Shown here one piece after another: positions 54,467-63,534 of a stretch of 64,000 bases of DNA; position 1 is the first letter of the stretch, and each line of letters starts with the position of its first letter. Under the pieces are notes generated by a model, which worked only from the letters and a program-made list of their open reading frames with translations, was not told where the DNA came from and did not search any database. The stretch spans positions 1 through 64,000 of the forward strand of contig DRGC01000055.1 of the NCBI GenBank assembly GCA_011050235.1. Reading direction: 5' to 3'. The DNA is from Phycisphaerae bacterium. Its GTDB lineage: Bacteria; Planctomycetota; Phycisphaerae; SM23-33. The translations under genes and the position numbers were made by a program.

Positions 54467-56764
54467 ATGAAACAAAATACACAAGCCAATCCACTCGACG
54501 GCCTGTCCAAGGATCTGATCGAACACCTCCACCAGACGCAGCGCCATGCTGACGTGGTGGCCGCCGTGCCGTATGACCTCGACGAGCACGGGAAGTACAC
54601 CGAAGGGTACCTGCTGCTGACCGACAGCCGGCTTGGCCACTTCCGCCATCGCGACGGCCAATGGATGCATGAATGGCTCGAGGTAGGCGAGCTGGACGAG
54701 GCGACCCTGGTCGAAGGGCTGGGGATGAACCTGCTGCAGTTGATGGCCGACGGACGGCTGGTGGCCGAGTACCGCTTCACGCTACAGCACAGCCGCGAGT
54801 TGGGGCGATTCCATCGCCATCTGGAGGGGCTGGTCCACGGTGAAAGCCACCAGGAGCAAGACGAAGGCCGCCCGCGACACGGCGACGAGCAGCGCGGGCG
54901 CTGCCCCAAGTGCGACCGCCCGATCCCCTCATGGTCGGAAGTCTGCCGGGCCTGCATGAGTCGCCGGAAGATCCTCTGGCGCCTGCTGGACTTCGTCATC
55001 CCCTACAAGGACCGGGCCATCGCCTCGTTCCTCCTGGCCCTGACGATGACGGGGCTGGCGCTACTCACTCCGCTGCTGTCGCGATGGTTAATTGACGACG
55101 GCCTTGGCGCCGGACCGGGCAAACAAGCGAACTGGGCCATCGTCCTCATGTCGGTGGGCGGCATGCTGGGTCTGCTGATGTTTCGGGCCATTGGCCAGTG
55201 GGGACAATCGCGTCTGTCCGGCGAGGTCGCCCGACGCGTTGCTCGGGCCATTCGTCATGCCGTCTATGCCCACATGCACCGGCTGAGCTTGGATTTCTTC
55301 GCCAAGCGCCAGACCGGCGCCCTGGTCACGCGCGTCACCAACGACACCGAACGCCTGTGGAGCTTCACCGCATCCATTGCCATCGAAATGGTCCTGGCCA
55401 TCCTGACCATCGTCGGCGTGGGCGTGGCCCTGTTCCTGATGAACTGGAAGCTGGCCATGTTCGCCCTGATGCCGGTGCCGTTGATGATCTTCCTGACGGC
55501 CTTCTTCCACAAGCGCCTCCACCGCAGCTTCCGGCAGCAGTGGCACCGCTGGAGCCAGATGACGGCCGTCGTGGCCGACGCCCTGCCCGGCATGCGGGTC
55601 ATCAAGGCCTTCAGCCAGGAACAACGCGAGGTCGACCGGTTCGAGGAAAGATCCACCGCCCTGTTTGATGAAGAGCGGAACTATATCCGCGGCGCCAAGT
55701 CGCTGTTTGCCCCGACCATGATGTTCGCCACCTCGCTGAGTACGCTGATTATCTACCTTGTAGCCGGCTGGACGATCTGCAGCGAATGGTCAATGGTCCA
55801 AGCCGAGCCGAAAACGGCCACCATGACCTTTGGAACGATGATGGCCTTTCTGTTCTACATGAACATGTTCCTTCGTCCCGTGCACCAGTTGGCGCACATG
55901 GACGAACAGCTCAACCGCGCCGCCACCAGCGCCCAACGAATCTTCGAAATCCTCGATACCGAGCCCCGCATCTACACCAAGGCCGACGCCCACACCCCCG
56001 ACACCATCGAAGGCCGCATCGAGCTTCGCAACGTCAGCTTCAGCTACGACGGCGTCAACAAGGTGCTCAAGAACATCAACCTGACGATTGAGCCGGGCGA
56101 GATGATCGGCCTGGTCGGGCCGTCAGGCGCCGGCAAGACCACCATGGTCAACCTGATCTGCCGCTTCTACGACGTGATCGAAGGGCAAATCCTGATCGAT
56201 GGCGTCGACATCCGCGACTACGACATCGGCGAGCTGCGACGCAAGATCGGCATGGTCCTGCAGGAGCCCTTCCTGTTCCACGGGCCAATTGGGGAGAACA
56301 TCGCCTACGGCATGCCCGAGGCGTCGTCAGAGGAAATCATCACCGCCGCTCGGGCCGCCAACGCCAACAACTTCATCATCAACTTCCCCGACGGGTACGA
56401 CACCATGGTCGGTGAACGCGGGCAGACCCTCTCCGGCGGCGAACGCCAGCGGATCAGCATCAGCCGGGCTATCCTCCATAACCCCTCCCTGCTGATCCTG
56501 GACGAGGCCACCAGCTCCGTCGACACCGAGACCGAAGAAACGATCCAGAAAGCTCTGGACGGCCTGACGGCCAGCCGGACCACCATCGCCATCGCCCACC
56601 GCTTGTCGACCTTACGAAAAGCCGACCGGTTGGTCGTCATCGATAAGGGCTTGATGGTCGAACAAGGCTCACACGACGAACTGGCCAGGAAGGACGGCGG
56701 CCTATACGCCCGGCTGCTTCAAAAGCAGCAGGAAATGCAGTCCTACATCGCCCTGCAGACCTGA
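54467..56764 (+). CDS. ABC transporter permease-ATPase (cyanophycin metabolism-associated type)
   Basis: The 765-residue half-transporter has an N-terminal domain (about 1-140), a zinc ribbon CPKCDRPIPSWSEVCRAC, six membrane helices and an ATPase. ATPase motifs are GPSGAGKTT, LQEPFLF, LSGGERQR, LLILDEATSSVD and AHRLS. The architecture, together with a downstream DUF1854 gene, matches the pair annotated elsewhere as cyanophycin metabolism-associated. No cyanophycin synthetase or cyanophycinase is in this window, so the transported compound is unknown. The ATG at 54467 is adjacent to an in-frame GTG. Confidence 0.88.
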   Translation: MKQNTQANPLDGLSKDLIEHLHQTQRHADVVAAVPYDLDEHGKYTEGYLLLTDSRLGHFRHRDGQWMHEWLEVGELDEATLVEGLGMNLLQLMADGRLVAEYRFTLQHSRELGRFHRHLEGLVHGESHQEQDEGRPRHGDEQRGRCPKCDRPIPSWSEVCRACMSRRKILWRLLDFVIPYKDRAIASFLLALTMTGLALLTPLLSRWLIDDGLGAGPGKQANWAIVLMSVGGMLGLLMFRAIGQWGQSRLSGEVARRVARAIRHAVYAHMHRLSLDFFAKRQTGALVTRVTNDTERLWSFTASIAIEMVLAILTIVGVGVALFLMNWKLAMFALMPVPLMIFLTAFFHKRLHRSFRQQWHRWSQMTAVVADALPGMRVIKAFSQEQREVDRFEERSTALFDEERNYIRGAKSLFAPTMMFATSLSTLIIYLVAGWTICSEWSMVQAEPKTATMTFGTMMAFLFYMNMFLRPVHQLAHMDEQLNRAATSAQRIFEILDTEPRIYTKADAHTPDTIEGRIELRNVSFSYDGVNKVLKNINLTIEPGEMIGLVGPSGAGKTTMVNLICRFYDVIEGQILIDGVDIRDYDIGELRRKIGMVLQEPFLFHGPIGENIAYGMPEASSEEIITAARAANANNFIINFPDGYDTMVGERGQTLSGGERQRISISRAILHNPSLLILDEATSSVDTETEETIQKALDGLTASRTTIAIAHRLSTLRKADRLVVIDKGLMVEQGSHDELARKDGGLYARLLQKQQEMQSYIALQT

Positions 56765-57303
56765 TGCCCGAGCCAATACCTATGTGCAACGCCGACAATA
56801 CCCACCGAAACGCCGCCGAAGTGGCCCTGGACGCTTTGCGTGTCCGCAAACTTGAGCGCAACAGCAAGGGCCAACTCGTCGCCTACCTCGAGGGCTGCGA
56901 CGAGCCCCTCACCGACGTCCGCGTCCGACGCTACTTCCCCTGGTCGCAGCCGGAGCACTACTTCGCGATCTGCGACGCCGACGGCAAAGAACTCGCGATG
57001 CTCCACACGCTCCACGAACTCGACCCCGGAAGCCGCGAACTCGCCGAGGCCGAACTCGCCGACAAGGTCTTCAACCCCAAGATCACGCGCGTGCTCAGCC
57101 ACAAGCGTGAGTTCGGCATCACCACCGTCACGGCCGAGACCGACCGCGGACAGGTGACCTTCGATTTCAACAGTCGTGAGGATGTGCGAATCCTCTCGCC
57201 CACGCGCGGCCTGTTCCGCGATGTCGACGGCAACACGTTCGAAGTCGCCGATATCAGCAAACTGGACCCGGTAACCCAACGATACCTGCAGCGGTACTTC
57301 TGA
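56764..57303 (+). CDS. DUF1854 family protein
   Basis: The 179-residue protein has DUF1854 features: DVRVRRYFPWSQPEHYFAICD, ELAMLHTLHELDPGSRELAE, TAETDRGQVTFDF and RDVDGNTFEV. Its ATG overlaps the transporter TGA (tgATG), so it is translationally coupled and probably works with the transporter. An alternative ATG is 18 bases downstream. Biochemical role unknown. Confidence 0.88.
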   Translation: MPEPIPMCNADNTHRNAAEVALDALRVRKLERNSKGQLVAYLEGCDEPLTDVRVRRYFPWSQPEHYFAICDADGKELAMLHTLHELDPGSRELAEAELADKVFNPKITRVLSHKREFGITTVTAETDRGQVTFDFNSREDVRILSPTRGLFRDVDGNTFEVADISKLDPVTQRYLQRYF

Positions 57304-57381
57304 GTTTCGACTGGGCCGTACATCGTCTTCGCCGCCGGCGCCGGGCCATTACGGCTGCCACAAGCGGCCACGGGAGAACAC

Positions 57382-59301
57382 ATGACCATGGCTCCTTCCG
57401 ACGCGCACCACGATCATGATTCGGACCATTCCCACGGGGCCGGCGCCGCTTTGAGCGACCGGGCCCGCGACATTCTGCGGCGCGGTATCGACGAATTGCT
57501 GCAGATGACCGAGGCCATGACCTTCCAGCCCGTGGCGTCCGAGAAGTTCCCCCTGCCGCTGACGTCCGTCGCCCACGCCCAGCTGCCGGGCCTGGATGCC
57601 CTGCGGGTCGAGATCGAGGCGCGGAAGGACTCGGACCCCATCCGCATCCTGGACGAGGTCCTGGCCCTGCTGGAACTTTACGAGTGCAATCAGCCCGACA
57701 TCGCCGAACATATTCTCCAGGACATGCCGTTCGTGGCGACGTGCTTCAACTCCAAGCGCCGCAATGGGTGGATCGCCGTCGTCGGAGACGGCGATCGCGC
57801 TGCGCTGGAATCGGCTGTCAACGACCGGTGGCTGTTCGAGTTTTTCTCCGGCCCGGCCCGGCCGACCGGCCTGTACGTGCTGCTGAGCATGCTGGCCCGA
57901 TACGCGTTCGTCTACGGGCCCGTGGCGCCTGGCGACAGCCACACGCTTTCGCACTTCGTCGAGGATCTGGCCCCCGGCGTGATCGTCTGTCATGGGGCGC
58001 TGAGCGACCTGGAATGGACGCTGGCCCTGGCGGCGATGAAGATGGGCGTCCCGGCCGTCGTGCCCGCCGACTACCCGTTCGGCCTGGGCCGCACGCTGCA
58101 AGCCGACACGCCCGACCAGGTCGCCGAGACCGTCGTAGGCCTGCCCAACATCCGGCGGCTCCTGCAGGTGCCCGACATTCCGCAACTGCCCCCCTACTGT
58201 AACGGGCAATTCGCCGGCCAGGAGATTACCCCGGCCGTCACCTGGGGCGGCACGAGCGAGAGCTTTTTCATCGTCCGAAAGGGATCGGTCAGCAAGCCCG
58301 GTTTCGCCGTCACCGCCAAGCCGACCGGGCCGATCGGCATTGTCGTGACGGCCGACGCCGAGCCTATGGATGCCGTCGACTGCGACTACATCGAGCAGGC
58401 TGTCCTGCCGACGCTGGCGATGATGGACGGCGTGGCCGTCGATGCCGACGACGACGGCCTGACGATCCACATGGGTGAGGGCATTCAACTGGATCCGAAG
58501 CGGATCGGCGAGGCGCTGCTGGCGGCGGTGGGCAACCAGTTTCCCAAGCTTCACGACCGCACCCGCGTGGAGGTGATCTTCGACGTCGCCACGCTCGGCG
58601 AGATCGCCCCCGACGTTCGGGCCGAGAAGCTCGCCCGCGCCGACCAGATCGCCCGCGCCACCGAGGAATCGGCCGAGCAGTTCATCGGCTGCACGGGGTG
58701 CTCGCCGTTCGCGCCGGACCACGTGTGCATCATCACGCCCGAGCGTCCCACGCAGTGCGGGCGGCCGATGGGGCTGCTCAAGACCAACGCCCAATACGCC
58801 TACGACGACATGAGCGGCATCCATCACAGCCGCCTGCAGAAGGACGTCAATTCCTTCATCGTGATCGACAAGGGCGAGTGTATCGACCCGGTGCGCGGCG
58901 AGTGGTCGGGCGTCAACGCCCACGCTCAGCGCATGACCGACGGCCGGACGCAGCGCGTCCAACTGCACTGCCTCGACGAGGTCCCCCACACCGGCTGCGG
59001 ATGCTTTCGGCTGATCCTGTTCAAGACCGCGGCGCCCCGCGAGGGCGTGGGTGTGATGGACCGCGGCTTCGGCGGCGCCTGCGCCGACGGGCGGGCGTGG
59101 GGTGACCTCTACTACGAATTGGCCGGCAAGCAAACCCCCGGCGTCACCGGGGCCGGACCGGGATATCTGCTGTCCGACAAGTTCCTCGCCGCCCACGGCG
59201 GCTGGGACAGCGTCGTATGGGTTAGCCCCCGCGTAGCCGAGTTCATGGGTGACCGTCTGCCCGATGGCGTGGACGTCGGCCGCGAGCCCGAAGCAGGCTA
59301 G
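57382..59301 (+). CDS. Acetyl-CoA synthase beta-type subunit (CdhC/AcsB-like)
   Basis: The 639-residue protein carries all six A-cluster cysteines with canonical spacing. Cys437, Cys440, Cys449 and Cys459 (C-x2-C-x8-C-x9-C, in GCTGCSPFAPDHVC then ITPERPTQC) and Cys539/Cys541 (HTGCGCF) are present. The C-terminal DRGFGGACADG and GGWDSVVWV match ACS. The N-terminus is His-rich (HHDHDSDHSHG), perhaps for nickel. This enzyme assembles acetyl-CoA from CO, a corrinoid methyl and CoA in the Wood-Ljungdahl pathway. No CODH or corrinoid Fe-S subunit lies beside it. It may be a stand-alone or relocated subunit. The ATG follows GGGAG. Confidence 0.88.
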   Translation: MTMAPSDAHHDHDSDHSHGAGAALSDRARDILRRGIDELLQMTEAMTFQPVASEKFPLPLTSVAHAQLPGLDALRVEIEARKDSDPIRILDEVLALLELYECNQPDIAEHILQDMPFVATCFNSKRRNGWIAVVGDGDRAALESAVNDRWLFEFFSGPARPTGLYVLLSMLARYAFVYGPVAPGDSHTLSHFVEDLAPGVIVCHGALSDLEWTLALAAMKMGVPAVVPADYPFGLGRTLQADTPDQVAETVVGLPNIRRLLQVPDIPQLPPYCNGQFAGQEITPAVTWGGTSESFFIVRKGSVSKPGFAVTAKPTGPIGIVVTADAEPMDAVDCDYIEQAVLPTLAMMDGVAVDADDDGLTIHMGEGIQLDPKRIGEALLAAVGNQFPKLHDRTRVEVIFDVATLGEIAPDVRAEKLARADQIARATEESAEQFIGCTGCSPFAPDHVCIITPERPTQCGRPMGLLKTNAQYAYDDMSGIHHSRLQKDVNSFIVIDKGECIDPVRGEWSGVNAHAQRMTDGRTQRVQLHCLDEVPHTGCGCFRLILFKTAAPREGVGVMDRGFGGACADGRAWGDLYYELAGKQTPGVTGAGPGYLLSDKFLAAHGGWDSVVWVSPRVAEFMGDRLPDGVDVGREPEAG

Positions 59302-59315
59302 CCCCCCATACCCGT

Positions 59316-60413
59316 TCAGATCGCCCGCAGGGCCTGGTCGAAGTCGGCGATCAGGTCCTCGGCGTCTTCCAGGCCGACCGATATGCGAGCGTACGAGCCC
59401 GCAATGGCCAGCGGATCCCACTTGCGCGTGATCGTCACCAGCGTATGCACGTCACCGAGGCTGGGGGCGTGTTTGGCCACGGTCAGCCGGTCGGCGAAGG
59501 CCTCGGTGGCGGCCTGGTCCGCGTCGATGCCGGCCCCCACCATCCCGCTAAAGCCCGAGAACTGCTTGGCCGCCAGCGCGTGCTCACTGTCGTCCGGCAG
59601 GCCGGGGTAATGAACGTAGGTGACCTTGGGATGGCCTTTGAGGAATGCGGCCAGCTTCGCCGCGTTGGCGGCGTGGACTTCCATGCGAACGGGCAGCGTC
59701 TTGATTCCTCTCAGGATCAACGCCGCGTTGAACGGGCTCATCGACCCGCCGTGAAGCGTCATCAGGTCCCACAGTGTCTTGGCGAACCGCTCGTCCCTGC
59801 AGATCGTCGCTCCGCCGATCGCATCGCCGTGGCCGCAGAGGTATTTGGTGGCGCTGTGGATCACGACATCGGCGCCATGCTCCAAAGGCCGGCAGAAATA
59901 GGGCGTGGCGAACGTGCTGTCGATCACCAGCGACGCGCCGGCGGCGTGGGCCCGCTCGGCGACAGCGGCGATGTCGATCACGTCCATGTTCGGATTGCTG
60001 ATCGTTTCGCCGTAGACGACGGCGGCCGGGGCCTTGAGCGCTTCATCGAGCGCCGCCAGGTCGCGGAGGTCGACCACGTCGGTCGTCACGCCGAACCGCT
60101 CGAAGACCTTCTCCAGCAGCGCCAGCGTGGAGGCGTAGATCGTGCGGTGGCGGATCACCCGCCCGCCGGTGTGCAGCAGCGTCATCAGCGTCTGCGAGAT
60201 GGCCGCCATCCCGCTGGCCGACAGCACGGTCATCGCGCCACCCTCCAGTTCGGTCAGGGCGTTGGCCAGCACATCCATGGTGGGGTTGCGGTCGCGGGTG
60301 TACTCGCCTTCGTTGACGGCGCCCATGTAAATCGGCACGGCCGAGAAGCCTGGGATGTTGGCCAGGTGAGTGGCCCTGGTGGCGAAGCTGCGGGGTGTGT
60401 CCTGCGACGTCAT
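59316..60413 (-). CDS. Cys/Met metabolism PLP enzyme (cystathionine gamma-synthase / methionine gamma-lyase type)
   Basis: The 365-residue fold-type I PLP enzyme has the Lys motif SATKYLCGHGDAIGG. SASGMAAISQTLM, ETISNPNMDVIDI and the start FATRATHL... also fit the family. It cannot be assigned to synthase, lyase or O-acetylhomoserine sulfhydrylase. GAGGA lies 7 nt before the ATG. It is the last gene of a minus-strand run with the MttB-family gene upstream, 22 bases away. Confidence 0.88.
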   Translation of the reverse strand: MTSQDTPRSFATRATHLANIPGFSAVPIYMGAVNEGEYTRDRNPTMDVLANALTELEGGAMTVLSASGMAAISQTLMTLLHTGGRVIRHRTIYASTLALLEKVFERFGVTTDVVDLRDLAALDEALKAPAAVVYGETISNPNMDVIDIAAVAERAHAAGASLVIDSTFATPYFCRPLEHGADVVIHSATKYLCGHGDAIGGATICRDERFAKTLWDLMTLHGGSMSPFNAALILRGIKTLPVRMEVHAANAAKLAAFLKGHPKVTYVHYPGLPDDSEHALAAKQFSGFSGMVGAGIDADQAATEAFADRLTVAKHAPSLGDVHTLVTITRKWDPLAIAGSYARISVGLEDAEDLIADFDQALRAI

Positions 60414-60434
60414 GGGTGTGTCCTCGGGTCGGCT

Positions 60435-61973
60435 CTAGGCGAAATCCTGCACGTAGAAGCGCCACCAATCGTTCGCCTTGGCGCGCCAGCTTCGGTCGTC
60501 CTCAGCCAGGCGCTTCTCGACGGCGGCGAGTCGTTCGAGCGTCTCTGCGCCGGTCACACCATCGCTGCGACGGGCGAGAATATCTTTCACGCGCGTGTGC
60601 GCTTTATCGTACCAGTCCTCCTGCGACGCCGCCACGCGGCCGGTGAAGTCCGAGTAATAAATATCGCGCTTCATGTGCTTCAGCGTGTGCTCGTTGAAGG
60701 CGAAACTCCCACCCGACTGGGCGCTGCAGGCGGCGATCACCTCGACGGCCAGGCTGTCGGCGTCGGTGTGAATCTCGCCGTTGATATTCAGCAACTGCCC
60801 GGCGATCTCGTCGGTGACGATCAGGTGCTCGTAGCTGAGCATCAGTGTAGAGTCGAGGATGGCCGTCATGATGATATTGCCCCCGGCCGCCAGACCCAGC
60901 GCCAACCCCAGGGCCGTCTCCACCGCCGCCCGCGCGCCGGGCGCCTTGGCGCTGGGGTTGCCCGGGCAGATGCGACTGGGCAGGCCGTAGCGGTCGGCGA
61001 TCTGAACCGCCGCGACGTTCAGCAGCCCCGTCTCGATGCTGCCGTGAGAGATGTCGGCAGTGCGAAGGTCGGTGGGCGCCCCAACAAAGCCGTACATGGT
61101 CGGCACGCCCGGCCGTGCGAGCTGGACCATCGTCACGGCCGCCAGCACCTCGGCGTTGTGTTGGGTCAGCGCCCCGGCCAGCGTCACCGGGCAACTGGTG
61201 CCCATCATCACCTCAGGGCTAATGATCACCAGCGTGCACTTGCGGGCCGGATCGAGAAGCTCCAGAACAATCGGCGCCTGCTCGGCGTGCCACTGCAACG
61301 GGCTGAGCGGGTTGAACCAGATGTATTGCTCCCACAGGCTCATTCGCTGCTCGAGCGTGGCCGCCCCATCGCGGATCGCCAGCGCCAGCGTCGCCAGCGC
61401 CACCTCCTGCGAAGAATAGTTGCGAACGTTCAGCCCCAACGGCCGCTCGATGCCTTGCCGTCCCGCCAGCCACCGCCGCAGGAACTCCCCGCGCGCGTCG
61501 GCGCTGTCGAAGGTGATCTGCTTGCGCCGGCCCGCGCTGGTCCGCTCGGAATGAAACACCAAATCGCACGGGTCGGCCACGAGGTTCTTGAGATGGGCGG
61601 CGATCAGTGAGAACTCGTCCGAATCGGCCTCCACGCAATGGCGCGGCGCGCCGGCCTGGTGGTCGTAGATCGTGTAGGCGTTGCCGTTGATGGTGATATT
61701 GCTGGCGCCCTTGGCCAGGCTGAATTGCTCGCCGTAGCCCAGCGACGGATCGCCGAAGGTCAGCGTATCGCGATCGGGTAGGCGTTGCAGACAGTCTTCG
61801 ACCAACTCAGCCGGAAACCGAATGCGTCCGCCCTCAGCCCGACACCCGTTGGCGACAAGAAACTCCTCCACCTGCGGGGCCTTGTGAAACAACACGCCCA
61901 CGTCGGCCAGCACGGTCAGCGAGGCCTGATGAATCCGCTCGATGTCCTCCGCCCGAAGCGCCTGAATGTGCAT
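60435..61973 (-). CDS. Trimethylamine methyltransferase (MttB) family protein, non-pyrrolysine type
   Basis: The 512-residue protein matches MttB-family proteins: SLTVLADVGVLFH at the start, RPLGLNVRNYSSQE, SPEVMMGTSCPVTLAGALTQHNAEVLAAV, and GLALGLAAGGNIIMTA. The frame has no internal amber codon, so no pyrrolysine; such proteins demethylate betaines or are uncharacterised. Its partner corrinoid protein is not in view. It lies between a gamma-lyase-type gene and the FucI-like gene in the same orientation. Confidence 0.85.
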   Translation of the reverse strand: MHIQALRAEDIERIHQASLTVLADVGVLFHKAPQVEEFLVANGCRAEGGRIRFPAELVEDCLQRLPDRDTLTFGDPSLGYGEQFSLAKGASNITINGNAYTIYDHQAGAPRHCVEADSDEFSLIAAHLKNLVADPCDLVFHSERTSAGRRKQITFDSADARGEFLRRWLAGRQGIERPLGLNVRNYSSQEVALATLALAIRDGAATLEQRMSLWEQYIWFNPLSPLQWHAEQAPIVLELLDPARKCTLVIISPEVMMGTSCPVTLAGALTQHNAEVLAAVTMVQLARPGVPTMYGFVGAPTDLRTADISHGSIETGLLNVAAVQIADRYGLPSRICPGNPSAKAPGARAAVETALGLALGLAAGGNIIMTAILDSTLMLSYEHLIVTDEIAGQLLNINGEIHTDADSLAVEVIAACSAQSGGSFAFNEHTLKHMKRDIYYSDFTGRVAASQEDWYDKAHTRVKDILARRSDGVTGAETLERLAAVEKRLAEDDRSWRAKANDWWRFYVQDFA

Positions 61974-62008
61974 TCGTTAATTCCCTAAGCTGTCCGCCGG
62001 CAGACGGG

Positions 62009-63331
62009 TTACAACTCGACCAGCCGAAGCGCATCGCCGGCCAGGCTCGCCCACCAGCGGAGTTCATCGCCCACACACCCATAGCCCGCCATCCAGTGAT
62101 GGCCGATGCCTTCGTCGTGAATCCAATCGATCACCTGGACCGTCGGCTGGCGGAACTGCACGCGCAGCGGGTTGCCGGGGAAGACCATCTCCGTCGACAG
62201 CGCCTGGCCCTCCAGCAGCGCCAACTGGTAGCCGCCCTCGCGCGGGATCAGGTTGATCAGCGTCACCGGCCCGGGCCTGGCCGGGAACAGCGCGCAGACG
62301 CCCTGGCCCATCAGCCGCACCGAATCGAGTGTGATGTCCTCGGCCCGCTCGGCCAGTTGAAACGAGCCCGACCCGCAGTGCGTGAAGACCACCGTCCCGT
62401 CGTCCAGCGGTTCGAGCCAATCGGTGTTGTGCGTCGGCTCGCCCGTCAGCCGCGTCAGCATCAGTTGCCCGACCGCGCCGTTGACGTCGCCCTCGCAGCC
62501 CAGCGGGATGCCCTCACCGGCCAGCAGGCTCGACGCCAGGCACACCCGCCCCATCAGGTGCGGATAGCAGCCGATCGTCAGCGCCGCCAATCCATGTTGC
62601 TCGACCAATTCCCGCACGGCGAGGTAGACCTTCATCGAATCGATGCCCGTGGCGTCGTCGACTTTGCACGCCGCAGCGCGCCCCGTCACATCGGCCCAGG
62701 CAGCCCGGGCGGGGGCGTCGTCGATCTGGCCCGCGCGGTCCAGCAGGTGCGGAAGATCAAGCGGCACGACGCGGGGCCCGACGGAGTTTTTCAGCGCGAA
62801 CTCGCTGACGGCGACCTCGGTCATGCCCGCGACACGATGGCCCGCGATGCCGACCCGCGCTCGCCGCAACTGAAGCTTCAGGGCCGTCGCCCGCAAAAAC
62901 GCCATTGCCCGATCCAGCTCGCCGCCGGCCGCCAGCGGCGCGAACACGCACGCAACCGGATGGCCCAACTGCTTGAGATAGCTCGTCAACTGCTGCGAGC
63001 CGCACAGCGCACCCGTCTCCATCCCCGGAAGCGACCAGAGCAACACCGGCGCCGAGCAGTACTCCAGCAGATCCAGCGCCAGGTAGTCTTCGTACCAACT
63101 GACCGCCGCGAAGGCCACGGCGTCGACGTGCGACTCGGCCAGCTTCCGTCCGGCCGCGACGGCATGGTCCGGGTCGCCGATGGGTCCCAGTTCGACGACC
63201 TCGCAGCCGGCCGACACCAGCAGCGCAGCCAGGTCGGCGGCCGCCGCCGGGGCGCGATCGGCGCCGATCTCCAACGGGCTGGACAGCGCGGCGACCCCGA
63301 CTCTCGGAATGAATGATCGTGCTGGATTCAT
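62009..63331 (-). CDS. L-fucose/L-arabinose isomerase-like protein
   Basis: The 440-residue protein has the isomerase fold of the FucI/AraA superfamily: IGCYPHLMGRVCLASSLLAGEGIPLGCEGDVNGAVGQ, FTHCGSGSFQLAE, and FPGNPLRVQF. Glu and His ligands in CEGDVNG and THCGSGS fit metal binding. The start at 63331 (MNPARSF) is preferred over an upstream frame that reads through repeat DNA. It follows the MttB-family gene in orientation. Substrate unknown. Confidence 0.8.
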   Translation of the reverse strand: MNPARSFIPRVGVAALSSPLEIGADRAPAAAADLAALLVSAGCEVVELGPIGDPDHAVAAGRKLAESHVDAVAFAAVSWYEDYLALDLLEYCSAPVLLWSLPGMETGALCGSQQLTSYLKQLGHPVACVFAPLAAGGELDRAMAFLRATALKLQLRRARVGIAGHRVAGMTEVAVSEFALKNSVGPRVVPLDLPHLLDRAGQIDDAPARAAWADVTGRAAACKVDDATGIDSMKVYLAVRELVEQHGLAALTIGCYPHLMGRVCLASSLLAGEGIPLGCEGDVNGAVGQLMLTRLTGEPTHNTDWLEPLDDGTVVFTHCGSGSFQLAERAEDITLDSVRLMGQGVCALFPARPGPVTLINLIPREGGYQLALLEGQALSTEMVFPGNPLRVQFRQPTVQVIDWIHDEGIGHHWMAGYGCVGDELRWWASLAGDALRLVEL

Positions 63332-63381
63332 GTTTCCGGACCTCTCAAGTGCATCTTCACGGGTTCGACTCAAAGCTGAGG

Positions 63382-63470
63382 AATGACCAATGACCAAATC
63401 CCAATGACCAAACACCCCCAGATCGCGCCGCCATCGGACATTGGACATTGGTCATTGGACATTGGTCATT
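63382..63470. repeat. Inverted low-complexity repeat (tgaccaa / ttggtca units)
   Basis: aatgaccaatgaccaa (63382-63397) and its inverted copy with one mismatch (63455-63470), with more tggacattgg units between, form a large imperfect palindrome. It is a dispersed intergenic element, not coding. Confidence 0.7.
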
Positions 63471-63534
63471 TCCCTGCATGTCTGAAGCCCTTCTACTGCT
63501 CAGCAAGCTGTCCGATTGTCAAATGCCGTCCCTC

